Positions 1-8,084 of a stretch of 64,000 nt of DNA are shown one piece after another. Every line of letters starts with the position of its first letter. The first letter of the stretch is position 1. Under the pieces are notes generated by a model that did not search any database, was not told the DNA's origin, and worked only from the letters and a program-made list of their open reading frames with translations. This stretch comes from Blastococcus sp. VKM Ac-2987. Its GTDB lineage: Bacteria; Actinomycetota; Actinomycetes; Mycobacteriales; Geodermatophilaceae. Location: assembly GCF_026967805.1 (NCBI RefSeq), contig NZ_JAPVBG010000002.1:564911-628910 (forward strand), written 5' to 3'. A program made the position numbers and the translations under genes.

Positions 1-1631
1 GCAAGGGCGGCCGGAGGATGGACTACCCGCCGCTGCTCATGCTCATCTACACCGTCCTGGAACGGGTCTTCCGCTCCGGCGCGCAGGTCGACGCGGAGAT
101 GCGGAACCCGATCAACTGGCTGCGGTTCCGGGTGGCCTACCACCAGCTGACCGGGGTGTGGCTGCGCGAGCAGCCAATGACCTGGGCCCAGTTCGAGTAC
201 TACCGCGACGAGTACCTCGCGCCCAAGCACACGAAGGGCCAGCCGATCGACGACGGCATCTACGACCCGGCCAAGCCGACGGTGCTCCAGCAGCTCATCC
301 GCCACCTCGGCGTGGTCTCCGTCGAACTGGTTCGCGCCCTGGGGGGCTTCCCCGACGAGGACATCGACCTGCAGACCCCCAACCGGCTCAACGCCATCCA
401 CGGCGACGGGTCGACGAAGAAGGCCAACTCCGGGGTCCGCGAGTTCATCGACACCTTCGCCGACGGCACCACCCAGACCCAGCTGTACGGCTCGAGGGCC
501 ACCGTCGGCACGCCCCGGGTGCAGACGGTCTTCACCGACAGCGCCGCCGACGGCAAGACCGGAGTCGGGCTGAACATGGTGGGCCTGTACTGGCGCCACC
601 CGGAGCTGACCGACAGCCGGGTGGTGCTGTTCACCGGCATGGCGCCCGGCGCGGAGAAGGAGGTCGCGCTGCCAGCGGTGCGCCAGGTGCGCGGCCTGAT
701 CGGCGATGCGCTGCACTTCCTCATCTACGACGGCCTGTTCGACGGCCTCCCGATCGACGAGCTGCTCGTCGAGGGCGTCATCACCGTCAACAAGGCGCCG
801 CAGGCCGACACCGGCAAGAAGGCCACCACGCGGGCGAGCAACCGCACCCGCCAGCCGGACAACACGCCGACGGCGATGAAGATCGCCACGCACCGTGCCG
901 ACGGCCGGGAGATCAAGACCGCCGCCGAGAAGAAGCGGCTGCGCGGCGCGGAGTTCCACCACACGGTGCGCACCGTCCTCGACGACCCCGGCTACCGGGA
1001 CCCGGTCGGACAGCGCACCTTCCTGACGCCCTCGGGCAAGGCGAAGCAGAAGGCCACGCTGGTCAGCTTCGACTTCGACCCCGCGGTGCACGAGCTGGCC
1101 GACGGCACGGAGTGCCGGCACGGGCTCGTCGCCGACGACCAGGCCCTATGGGAGTGGACGCTCGATGAGGTCACCGGGGAGAAGGTGAAGACCACCCGTG
1201 AGCCGCTGGAGCGCGTCGGCGCTGCCCGCCCTCGCGACGACGCCGGCTGCTACTACCTGCAGCTGGACTTCCGCATCCCCTGCCGGCACGGGGATTTCGT
1301 CCACCGCATCGTGCTGCGCCCCACGCTTGGCACCCGCCGCCAGCGCAACCGGGCCACTCGGCTGCTGCGGGTGCTGCCGGAGGCCTACACCGAGGCCTTC
1401 CATGCGCTCTTCGACGTCCGCAACGACACCGAGGGCGCCAACTCCTCCTACAACAAGACCCTCTACATCCAGGGCCGCGCGCAGAGCCTCGACCCGCACG
1501 CCCAGCTGCTGGACTGGCTGGCCTGGGCACTGCTGAACAACGCGCTGACCTACGTCCACCACCTGGGCACCGGGCTGGAGGCCGGGCACAAGCCGAAGAA
1601 GACCCGCAAGGCGCCCCGCGCCGCCGCCTGA
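1..1631 (+). CDS. DDE-transposase-like protein, probably 5'-truncated by the window edge
   Basis: The frame is open to the left edge, and no ribosome binding site is properly spaced before the first ATG at 18, so the N-terminus probably lies outside the window. Numbered from that ATG, the 537 residues carry a DDE-like arrangement: GDGST (D130), IYDGLFDG (D238) and RNDTEGANSSYNK (E472). The last is followed by a hydrophobic helix with paired Asn, as in transposase catalytic cores. The C-terminus is a Lys/Arg tail. I recall this as an actinobacterial family usually annotated hypothetical and often found beside an integrase-like gene, as here. A role in mobility is inference; no inverted repeats were seen in the window. 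Confidence 0.5.
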   Translation, partial: KGGRRMDYPPLLMLIYTVLERVFRSGAQVDAEMRNPINWLRFRVAYHQLTGVWLREQPMTWAQFEYYRDEYLAPKHTKGQPIDDGIYDPAKPTVLQQLIRHLGVVSVELVRALGGFPDEDIDLQTPNRLNAIHGDGSTKKANSGVREFIDTFADGTTQTQLYGSRATVGTPRVQTVFTDSAADGKTGVGLNMVGLYWRHPELTDSRVVLFTGMAPGAEKEVALPAVRQVRGLIGDALHFLIYDGLFDGLPIDELLVEGVITVNKAPQADTGKKATTRASNRTRQPDNTPTAMKIATHRADGREIKTAAEKKRLRGAEFHHTVRTVLDDPGYRDPVGQRTFLTPSGKAKQKATLVSFDFDPAVHELADGTECRHGLVADDQALWEWTLDEVTGEKVKTTREPLERVGAARPRDDAGCYYLQLDFRIPCRHGDFVHRIVLRPTLGTRRQRNRATRLLRVLPEAYTEAFHALFDVRNDTEGANSSYNKTLYIQGRAQSLDPHAQLLDWLAWALLNNALTYVHHLGTGLEAGHKPKKTRKAPRAAA

Positions 1632-1652
1632 TCCGAGTACCACCCGCACCCG

Positions 1653-1693
1653 CCGCGGCCGGGGGAGCGCCCACCGGGCGTCCCCGGCCGCGG
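1653..1693 (+). terminator. Strong hairpin after the transposase-like gene
   Basis: A perfect 12-bp outer stem (1653-1664 with 1682-1693) encloses a second GCGCCC/GGGCG stem. It begins 21 nt after the stop codon and has no U-tract, as is common in high-GC actinobacteria. Confidence 0.6.
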
Positions 1694-1820
1694 CCGTCGT
1701 GTAGGGCGATGGGGGGACACAGAGATCGGGTCGGCGGCCGACGCGGGGGAACGGCCTGGTCGAAGAGGGTGGGTTCACCGCCGGGGACCGCCTCGGCACC
1801 CCCCGAGGAGAACCTTCCCG

Positions 1821-3035
1821 ATGACCGCCGCCGTCCCCGTTCCGCCCGCTGTCGAGGAGGTCCTGGAGCCTGCGGTCCCGGCCCGCGTCCGCGCCCCCTT
1901 CACCCTTGCCGACCTGCGCCCGGGCGCCCCAACTGCCCCGCAGCCACTGCCCGCGCTGCCGACCGCCAGCTACGCCGAGGCGGTCACCATCGCCGCCGGC
2001 CACCGCGCCGAGCCCGACCAGCCCCTGATGCCGGCCGAGGTGCTGGCGCTGCTGCCCGCGGTATGGCGCGAGCTCAACCTGTTCCCCACCCCGGCCGGTC
2101 TCGACGCCGCGGTCGCCACGCTGAGCCGCTTCGCCGCCTGGCTGCCCTCCAACAAGGTCGACGACCTGCGCGCGGTCGACACCGGCTGCGCGGCGAGGTT
2201 CGTCAACGGCAAGTTCGACGGCGAACCCACCCTCGAGCACAAGCACTGGCGTCGGATGACGCTGATCGTCATCTGGCTCACCCTCGACCACCTCGGCATC
2301 CCCACCGCCGCCGGCACCGACGTCGCCGACGGTCCCGCCTGGCTGACCGTTGCCCGCGGCCGGCGTGGGCCGGCCGGCGAGATCCCCGTCCCTCAGCTGT
2401 TCCGGCTGACCGAACTGCAGCGCACCCGCGCCGCGAAGGCCCGCCGCGCCGGCAAGAAGCCCCAGCCGACCGACGTCCTGCCCGACCGCCCGCTCACCGA
2501 GATCGAGGTCGTCGCCGGCCGGCTCACCGTGACCGGCTGGAACCCGGCCAGCCGTGACCAGGTCACCATCACCTGGACACTGGCCGAGGCCGGCGGCGGC
2601 ACCGGTGAGATCCCCAGCGCGCGCGGCACCGACTTCGACGACATGCAGACGCCGACCACCGTTGCGTTCGTCGGCACCCGCGACGCCGCCCCCCGCACAG
2701 TCGCCCTCACTCCCTGGGGGCGCGCACAGACCGCGCGGGTGCTGCGCACGCTCCAGCGCACCGCCGTCCCGGCCGGCGCCACCGTGGCCTACACCGGCCG
2801 CAAAGACCCCGGGCACAAGGACGTTCAGGCCTCGATCAGCGGCAACCTCAACCGCGTCCTCGACGCCGCCGGCATCACCGGCGAGGACGTCGCCCCGAAC
2901 TCCATCCGCCACTGGGCCGCCCGCCACGCCTACCAGGCGACCAGCCGGCTGCGCGCCGCCGCCGACGTCCTCGGCCGCGAGTACGGCATCGACTGCCTCC
3001 ACCAGATCGCCCTCGACCCGCTCGAGGCCGGGTAG
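1821..3035 (+). CDS. Degenerate tyrosine-recombinase-like protein
   Basis: The start is ATG with GAGGAG upstream (404 aa). The N-terminal half is helical and could be the core-binding domain. The C-terminus resembles box II of tyrosine recombinases (PNSIRHWAARHAY, residues 359-371), keeping the Arg (R363). The usual HxxR His is Asn, the LGH box reads LGREYG, and no nucleophilic Tyr sits at the expected place near the end. It may be a catalytically dead or divergent integrase. It follows the DDE-like gene in the same direction after a 189-nt gap with a hairpin, so the two may belong to one mobile unit. It could instead be a DNA-binding relic with no recombination activity. Confidence 0.45.
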   Translation: MTAAVPVPPAVEEVLEPAVPARVRAPFTLADLRPGAPTAPQPLPALPTASYAEAVTIAAGHRAEPDQPLMPAEVLALLPAVWRELNLFPTPAGLDAAVATLSRFAAWLPSNKVDDLRAVDTGCAARFVNGKFDGEPTLEHKHWRRMTLIVIWLTLDHLGIPTAAGTDVADGPAWLTVARGRRGPAGEIPVPQLFRLTELQRTRAAKARRAGKKPQPTDVLPDRPLTEIEVVAGRLTVTGWNPASRDQVTITWTLAEAGGGTGEIPSARGTDFDDMQTPTTVAFVGTRDAAPRTVALTPWGRAQTARVLRTLQRTAVPAGATVAYTGRKDPGHKDVQASISGNLNRVLDAAGITGEDVAPNSIRHWAARHAYQATSRLRAAADVLGREYGIDCLHQIALDPLEAG

Positions 3036-3056
3036 CTGCCGGCGCCCTCACGCACA

Positions 3057-3092
3057 CGAATCCCCGTCCACCGATCAGGTGGCGGGGATTCG
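3057..3092. terminator. Bidirectional hairpin between convergent genes
   Basis: A 15-bp stem (3057-3072 with 3078-3092, one bulged T, 5-nt loop GATCA) lies between the convergent stops at 3035 and 3117. Confidence 0.65.
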
Positions 3093-3116
3093 TGGCACTG
3101 CGGCTGTGATCCGGCC

Positions 3117-3527
3117 TCACTCCGGCGGCAGCAGGTGGCGGTTCACCTCCAGTCGGCGGCGGCCCTTGTCGGTCAGCACGCGGTATCCGCTGTCCGTGCC
3201 GCCCTCCCCGTGCTCCACCTGCACGAGATTCGCCTGCACGGTCGAGAAGCCGGCCAGCCCGCGGTTGTCGTACCCGACCGACTGTGCGATGCGGTAGAAG
3301 GCGTCCTTGTGCATGCGTCCGCCCGCCTGCTCAAGGGCGTGCAGCACGATCGCCTGCCGACGACGCCTTCCTTCGTTGGTGCTGCCCGAGATGTCGAGCT
3401 CGGTCTCCGCCTCGGGCGCCTCGGGCTCGATGCCCTCGGGGTCGCCCAAGCGAGCCAGCGCCTGCGCCAGCTCGTGCCAACCCTCACCGATCTTCTGGGC
3501 GGCGTCCGCAAGTTCTTGCGTGTTCAT
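3117..3527 (-). CDS. Small winged-helix-like protein
   Basis: The 136-aa product starts at ATG with a good AAAGGAGA site 6-7 nt upstream. The N-terminal 30 residues form an Ala/Leu-rich amphipathic helix, followed by an acidic Glu/Pro linker. The C-terminal ~75 residues have the pattern of a winged helix: a basic GRRRR stretch, a helix (IVLHALEQAGG), a recognition-like segment and the wing-like ending YRVLTDKGRRRLE. A DNA-binding or regulatory role is inference. Two dyads lie in its leader, consistent with autoregulation. It lies between recombinase-like genes and the methylase/McrBC operon, so it may belong to the mobile or defence DNA. Confidence 0.7.
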   Translation of the reverse strand: MNTQELADAAQKIGEGWHELAQALARLGDPEGIEPEAPEAETELDISGSTNEGRRRRQAIVLHALEQAGGRMHKDAFYRIAQSVGYDNRGLAGFSTVQANLVQVEHGEGGTDSGYRVLTDKGRRRLEVNRHLLPPE

Positions 3528-3549
3528 TGTGTGTCTCCTTTCGCTCGTT

Positions 3550-3569
3550 AGAGATCACCGGCGATCTCT
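3550..3569. promoter_or_regulatory. Dyad in the leader of the 3117-3527 gene
   Basis: AGAGATC and GATCTCT form a perfect inverted repeat separated by 6 nt, about 22 nt upstream of the ATG at 3527. It could be an operator or an mRNA hairpin. No regulator is assigned. Confidence 0.4.
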
Positions 3570-3588
3570 TGTGAACACACCGTGCTCC

Positions 3589-3619
3589 CATGCAAGCCTG
3601 CGTGTCAAGAGGTTGCATG
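3589..3619. promoter_or_regulatory. Inverted repeat flanking a TTGACA-like hexamer
   Basis: CATGCAA (3589-3595) and TTGCATG (3613-3619) are perfect inverted copies 17 nt apart. Between them, on the minus strand, TTGACA (complement of 3603-3608) could be a -35 box for the 3117-3527 gene. No convincing -10 was found, so this is only a candidate promoter/operator. Confidence 0.35.
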
Positions 3620-4214
3620 TGTTCTCGTGTGATAGCTCATAAGACAGTGGCTGGAATAGGCGACTGACTGTTCCGCGCGGTGCCGCACGGTCCGTCGCGG
3701 CGGAACGGGAGCCTGGCGGCAACCGGCCGCCCGCACGCACCTCGACAACTCCACACCGCACATCACGCGCGGGCACCCGCCGTGCCACGCGGCGAGGGTC
3801 AGGCCGGCACGACGGGAGGTGAACCAGCACCGCCGCGACCCTCGCCGCGGACACGACGGGGTATGAGCGCGTCCAGTAGCAACGGTGTCTCGCTGGCGGC
3901 CGCGCGCCTCGGTACGAGGCATGTGGGCGAGGCATGGTTCACGGGCGTGACGGGTGGGGCATGCGAGGACGGGGGGTAGCGGCTGGACCCGCCGTGATTG
4001 TGTCGGCCCGGCCGTGTACAGGTACGCCGTGACTGCCTCGCAGATTCGCCAAGCTGGGCCGAACCCCCGCTCGGCCACCTCCCCGCATGTGACCCGTCAC
4101 CCAGCCGCGACACGTTCGCGGGCTGACCGACCGGCGGACCGCCCGGCCGTAGGGTTCAGTCGATTGCCGCTCGCAGGCCGCCGCGCACGGTACGGGTCGA
4201 CGAAGGAGGTGGCG
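3620..4214. other. Intergenic stretch with no supported gene
   Basis: This interval separates the minus-strand wHTH-like gene from the plus-strand methylase operon. It is locally less GC-rich around 3610-3665. Open frames here lack protein-like composition or a plausible ribosome binding site. It presumably carries the methylase operon promoter, but I could not identify the boxes with confidence. Confidence 0.5.
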
Positions 4215-5264
4215 GTGGGCCTGCGGTACATCGGTTCGAAGGCGCGCGTCGCGGCGGAGATCATCGACGAGCTCGGAGCGCCGGGGACGCCAGCGGGTGT
4301 GTTCGTCGACGCGTTCTGCGGGACCGGTTCGGTCGCCGTAGCCGCCGCCGAGGCCGGGTGGGGTGTGCGTCTCAACGACTCGTTGCGCAGCGCCGCGATT
4401 ACCGCGACTGCGCGGCTCGTCAGCCGGGACCAGGCCCGATTCTCGGGCCTCGGCGGGTACGAGGCCGCGGTGGCGGCGTTGAACGGACTCGGGGGCACCG
4501 TCGGATTCATCGCGCGCGAGTACAGCCCCCTCTCGGTGGAGACCGCGGGAGTGGAGCGGAAGTACTTCACCGTCGCCAACGCCCGCAAGATCGACGCGGC
4601 GCGCGCTCAGATCGCCGCCTGGAACGCCGCCGGTGGGCTCACCGAGCTGGAACATGTACTGCTTCTCGCCGACCTGATGGTCGCGGTGAACCACGTCGCC
4701 AACACCGCGGGCACCTACGGGTGCTTCCTGCGGGACTGGACGGCCACGGCGATGCGGCCGTTGCGGATGGCGCCTCGACAGCTCGCTGAGCAGACCTTGC
4801 GGCTCGAGGTCAGTGTCGGGGACGTGCTCGACGTTGAGTACCAGCCCGAGGACGTCGCCTACTTCGATCCGCCGTACACCAAGCGGCAGTACGCGGCCTA
4901 CTACCACATCCTCGAGACCGTCGCGGCGGGCGACGAGCCGGACGTCGGCGGAGTGACCGGCCTGCGTCCGTGGAAGCACCTCGCGTCAGACTTCTGCTAC
5001 CGCAGCCGCGCGCTCACCGCGCTGGACCGGCTCGTCGAGGAATGCGGTGCCGGTCGCATCTTGCTCAGCTACAGCAATCAGGGCCACGTGAGCCGCGCGG
5101 ACCTCGAGGCGGTCCTGGCCGAGCACGGGGAGCTAACCGTGCACCGGCTGGGCGCGATCGGCCGCTACCGGCCCAACCGCGCCGCGGCCGCCCACAGCTC
5201 CGACGTGAACGAGTATCTGTTCGACCTGCGCAAGCCGGTCGCGCAGCTGGAGGCCGCCGCGTGA
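4215..5264 (+). CDS. D12 (Dam)-class N6-adenine DNA methyltransferase
   Basis: GTG at 4215 is chosen because AAGGAGG (4203-4209) lies 5 nt upstream and the protein then begins VGLRYIGSKARV, the Dam-class N-terminal SAM-loop motif (349 aa). Motif I is FCGTGS (34-39) and the catalytic motif IV is DPPY (218-221). The order motif X, motif I, target region, motif IV is that of the D12 family, which methylates adenine N6. The frame is open further upstream, but that extension is not protein-like. The next methylase starts inside the stop codon (GTGA), so the two are translationally coupled. In this operon it presumably protects self DNA; the target site is unknown. Confidence 0.85.
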   Translation: MGLRYIGSKARVAAEIIDELGAPGTPAGVFVDAFCGTGSVAVAAAEAGWGVRLNDSLRSAAITATARLVSRDQARFSGLGGYEAAVAALNGLGGTVGFIAREYSPLSVETAGVERKYFTVANARKIDAARAQIAAWNAAGGLTELEHVLLLADLMVAVNHVANTAGTYGCFLRDWTATAMRPLRMAPRQLAEQTLRLEVSVGDVLDVEYQPEDVAYFDPPYTKRQYAAYYHILETVAAGDEPDVGGVTGLRPWKHLASDFCYRSRALTALDRLVEECGAGRILLSYSNQGHVSRADLEAVLAEHGELTVHRLGAIGRYRPNRAAAAHSSDVNEYLFDLRKPVAQLEAAA

Positions 5265-7435
5265 GCCGCCCCCGGACCCACGAGCAGCGCCTACTCGCCG
5301 ACGCCGCGGCGCTCGTCACGCGGGCGCTCGCCGACCTCGACGCGCCCGCCGTTGGCCGGCTCGACCTGCTGGAGGCGACGGCGGCCAGCTACGCCGGCTG
5401 GGACCTGGATGACTACCGGGAGCGCTTCAGCCGTCCCGGCCAGGTCCCCGCAGACGACGTGCGCGTCTGGGGCGACAAGCTGTTGCACCTGCTCGACGCG
5501 CTCCCCATCCCAGTCCCGCTCGCGCTGTCGGCGCTGGCGCACCCCCAGCTCGATCCTGGAGCGCGGCGCACCGCCGGCGCCTACTACACCGACTTCCGCC
5601 TCGCCCAGCACCTCGCCGCTCAGCTGCCGCGCAGCTACCGCACCGGCGATCGGGTGATCGACCTCGCCGCCGGCAGCGGCATGTTGCTGGTGGCCCTGAC
5701 CCTGCACGTCGCCGACGGTGACCGAGCAGCGGCCACGCGGTTCGTCCGTGACGCCGTGTGCGGAGCGGACCTGCACGGCGACGCGCTGGCCTCGACCCGA
5801 GCGGCCCTCGCCGCCACCGTCGACGACCTCGACGCCGTGTCGGCCCTGGACGAGCGCCTCGTGATCGGCGACAGCCTCACGCGCCCGCTCGCCGAATGGG
5901 AGGCGCTCGCACCTGGCGGCTTCGCGGCTGCGATCGGCAACCCGCCGTGGGAGAAGCTCAAGGTCACCCGCCACGAGCTGCTCACCTCCGCCGGGATCGA
6001 TCGGCACTACGGCTCGGACTACACGGGACACGACGATGCCGCCTACGACGAGGCCCGGCAGCGGATGCTGGCGTACGCCGACGAGCTCGGTGCCCGCTCC
6101 CGGCTGCAGGGCAAGGGCGAGGCCGACCTGTACAAGCTGTTCCTCGAGCTGGCCGCACGCGTCGTCCGCCCCCACGGCCAGCTCGGCTTGCTGCTGCCGG
6201 CTGGACTGATCCGCTCCCAGGGCACCCAGCCGCTGCGCGAGTTCCTCCTCGACCACGCCGAGGCGCTGTCGCTCACGGTGCTGGAGAACCGCGCCTCGTT
6301 CTTCGCCATCGACACCCGCTTCAAGTTTCTCGCCGTTGTCGCGCAGCTCACCGAGGCGAATGCAGGTTCGACGTTGGCGTTGCATCACGCCGCCGGCACC
6401 GGCGCGGGGGTCCTCGCTCAGCCGGCCGTGGAGATCGACCGGACCGAGCTCCGGCGGCTTCGGCCCGATCTCACCGTGCCGGAGGTTCGGACCGCCGACG
6501 AGTGGCGGATCTTCGCGCGGATGTCCGAACAGGGCGTGACCCTCGACCACGACAGCTGGCGGCACAGCTACCTGCGCGAGCTGGACATGACGAACGACAA
6601 GGCCGACTTCGTCTGCCGCGCCTCGTCGAGCGCGCTTCCGCTGGTCGAAGGTCGCATGGTGCATCAGCACCGCGTTCGGGCGAAGGCGTACCGCTCCGGC
6701 ACCGGTCGCGCCGCGGTCTGGGAGCCGCTGCGCCTCGCAGCGGCCGCGGTCGCGCCGCAGTTCTGGTACCCGCGCCGGTTGCTCACCCCCGCCCTCGAGG
6801 CCCGCACCGGCGACGTCCGCGCGGGGTTCTGTGACGTCACGGGGCAGACGAACGAACGCACCCTGCTAGCCGCGCTGATCCCGGCCGGCGTGGTGTGCGG
6901 CAACAAGGTGCCGACGCTCACCTTCGACGTCGACGGCCTGAGCACCGAGGAGGCGGCCACGCTGTGGGTCGCGCTGGCGAACAGCCTGCCGGTCGACTGG
7001 GCCGCCCGCCGCGTCGTCACGACGAGCATGAACTACTTCCTGCTGCGGTCGCTGCCCTTGCCGGCCCTGACCCGCGACGAGATCCTCCGCGTCATCGAAC
7101 TGGCCGACAGGCTGCGCCAGGCGGAGGGCGCGCGCGATGCCGATCTGTGGGCGTTGGGGCAGGACCGGGCGGAGATCGACGCGATCGCCGCCCGCAGCCT
7201 CGGCCTGGACCTGGCCGACCTCGAGATCGTGCTCAACGACTTCCGGTTGCTCGACCGGGGTCAGCCCCCGCTGCCCGGGGAGGAGAGGTCCACCGTCACC
7301 CGAGACGTTGCACTTTCGGCTCTCGCCTCCGAACTGGGAGAAGATGCTGGTACTTGGAGGGTGCGGGCGGACCGTGCCCAGGCGCAGGGCGCGATGCCGT
7401 ACGTGCCTTCGGACTACGCCAAGCCGACGAAGTAG
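5261..7435 (+). CDS. Large N6-adenine DNA methyltransferase (NPPW type)
   Basis: GTG at 5261 overlaps the preceding stop; the product is 724 aa. The N-terminal ~100 residues are helical and lead into GAYYT (107-111). SAM-binding motif I is DLAAGSG (134-140) and the catalytic motif IV is NPPW (227-230), typical of Eco57I/type IIG or type I HsdM-like gamma-class adenine methylases. The ~400 residues after the catalytic domain contain conserved-looking blocks (TGQTNERTLLAALIP, NYFLLRSLPLP) resembling the TaqI-like target-recognition region of such enzymes. No nuclease motif was seen in it, so cleavage would have to come from the McrC-like partner. It probably modifies a longer or asymmetric site than the Dam-like partner. 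Confidence 0.85.
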   Translation: MSRPRTHEQRLLADAAALVTRALADLDAPAVGRLDLLEATAASYAGWDLDDYRERFSRPGQVPADDVRVWGDKLLHLLDALPIPVPLALSALAHPQLDPGARRTAGAYYTDFRLAQHLAAQLPRSYRTGDRVIDLAAGSGMLLVALTLHVADGDRAAATRFVRDAVCGADLHGDALASTRAALAATVDDLDAVSALDERLVIGDSLTRPLAEWEALAPGGFAAAIGNPPWEKLKVTRHELLTSAGIDRHYGSDYTGHDDAAYDEARQRMLAYADELGARSRLQGKGEADLYKLFLELAARVVRPHGQLGLLLPAGLIRSQGTQPLREFLLDHAEALSLTVLENRASFFAIDTRFKFLAVVAQLTEANAGSTLALHHAAGTGAGVLAQPAVEIDRTELRRLRPDLTVPEVRTADEWRIFARMSEQGVTLDHDSWRHSYLRELDMTNDKADFVCRASSSALPLVEGRMVHQHRVRAKAYRSGTGRAAVWEPLRLAAAAVAPQFWYPRRLLTPALEARTGDVRAGFCDVTGQTNERTLLAALIPAGVVCGNKVPTLTFDVDGLSTEEAATLWVALANSLPVDWAARRVVTTSMNYFLLRSLPLPALTRDEILRVIELADRLRQAEGARDADLWALGQDRAEIDAIAARSLGLDLADLEIVLNDFRLLDRGQPPLPGEERSTVTRDVALSALASELGEDAGTWRVRADRAQAQGAMPYVPSDYAKPTK

Positions 7436-7445
7436 GGAGTCGCAC

Positions 7446-8084
7446 GTGTCGAGCGGGGATCTGGAGAGGCCGGTCGGGGTACGCAGGCTCGTCTACAAGG
7501 AGCTCCTCGAGGGCGACTACCGGAAGCTCGCGGCCAAGTCCAACGACAGCGACAGCGGTGGCGGAGCTCGCGATCTGCGTTTCCCGTTCAAGGAGTTCGA
7601 CGGGATCTTCGCCCGGCTTCTCCCGCTCTCGCGTGAGGAGCACCGTCGTCGGAAGGGCGGCCGGGTCGATGTGCCGCTGCGCACGGGACCGGTCTACCTG
7701 GACGAGGTGACCGAGACGGGTGGGGAGACGACGACCGAGGCAGAGATGGTGTGGGAGACGCCGACCGACGCCCGTCCTAGCGAGGGACGCATCGCGAAGG
7801 TGCACGCCTCCCCGGCCACCCGCCAGCTGCTGGAGGCGCGGGAGGCGATGAAGGACGAGGAGGGCAGGCCGCCGCGGGTCTTCGTGTTGTTCGTCCAGAA
7901 CGACCAGGGCGAGCTTCGCGTGCACTACGCATACGAGCACGAACTCCGAGCGGGGGAGTGGGCGCCGGCGGTTGCCAGGCGGGTGCTCGAGCATCTGGAT
8001 AACCCGAACCGGCGTCGTGACCGTGCCGTGGCCGGCTACATCGACTTCCAGGACAACGTCCACTACGCGCATGACGTCCGCTAA
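7446..8084 (+). CDS. Uncharacterised protein between methylase and McrB genes
   Basis: GTG at 7446 is preceded by GGGAG with 5-nt spacing, 10 nt after the methylase stop; 212 aa. I do not recognise a family. Residues 1-30 are basic and helical, 31-40 a Ser/Gly/Asp-rich linker, then the aromatic block RDLRFPFKEFDGIF (42-55). A charged middle contains a Lys/Arg patch (67-74), and the C-terminal half alternates predicted strands and helices (VFVLFVQNDQGELRVHYAYEHE, residues 145-166, is strand-rich). There are no signal peptide or membrane segments. It overlaps mcrB by 14 nt and so is coupled to it. By position it matches YdiR of BsuMI and could supply DNA recognition for the short McrB; that role is inference. 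Confidence 0.75.
   Translation: MSSGDLERPVGVRRLVYKELLEGDYRKLAAKSNDSDSGGGARDLRFPFKEFDGIFARLLPLSREEHRRRKGGRVDVPLRTGPVYLDEVTETGGETTTEAEMVWETPTDARPSEGRIAKVHASPATRQLLEAREAMKDEEGRPPRVFVLFVQNDQGELRVHYAYEHELRAGEWAPAVARRVLEHLDNPNRRRDRAVAGYIDFQDNVHYAHDVR

Noticed and set aside
3680..3979. 99-codon plus-strand frame in the gap before the methylase operon
   Set aside because: No convincing ribosome binding site and a composition of Arg, Pro, Gly and Ala like neighbouring non-coding frames.
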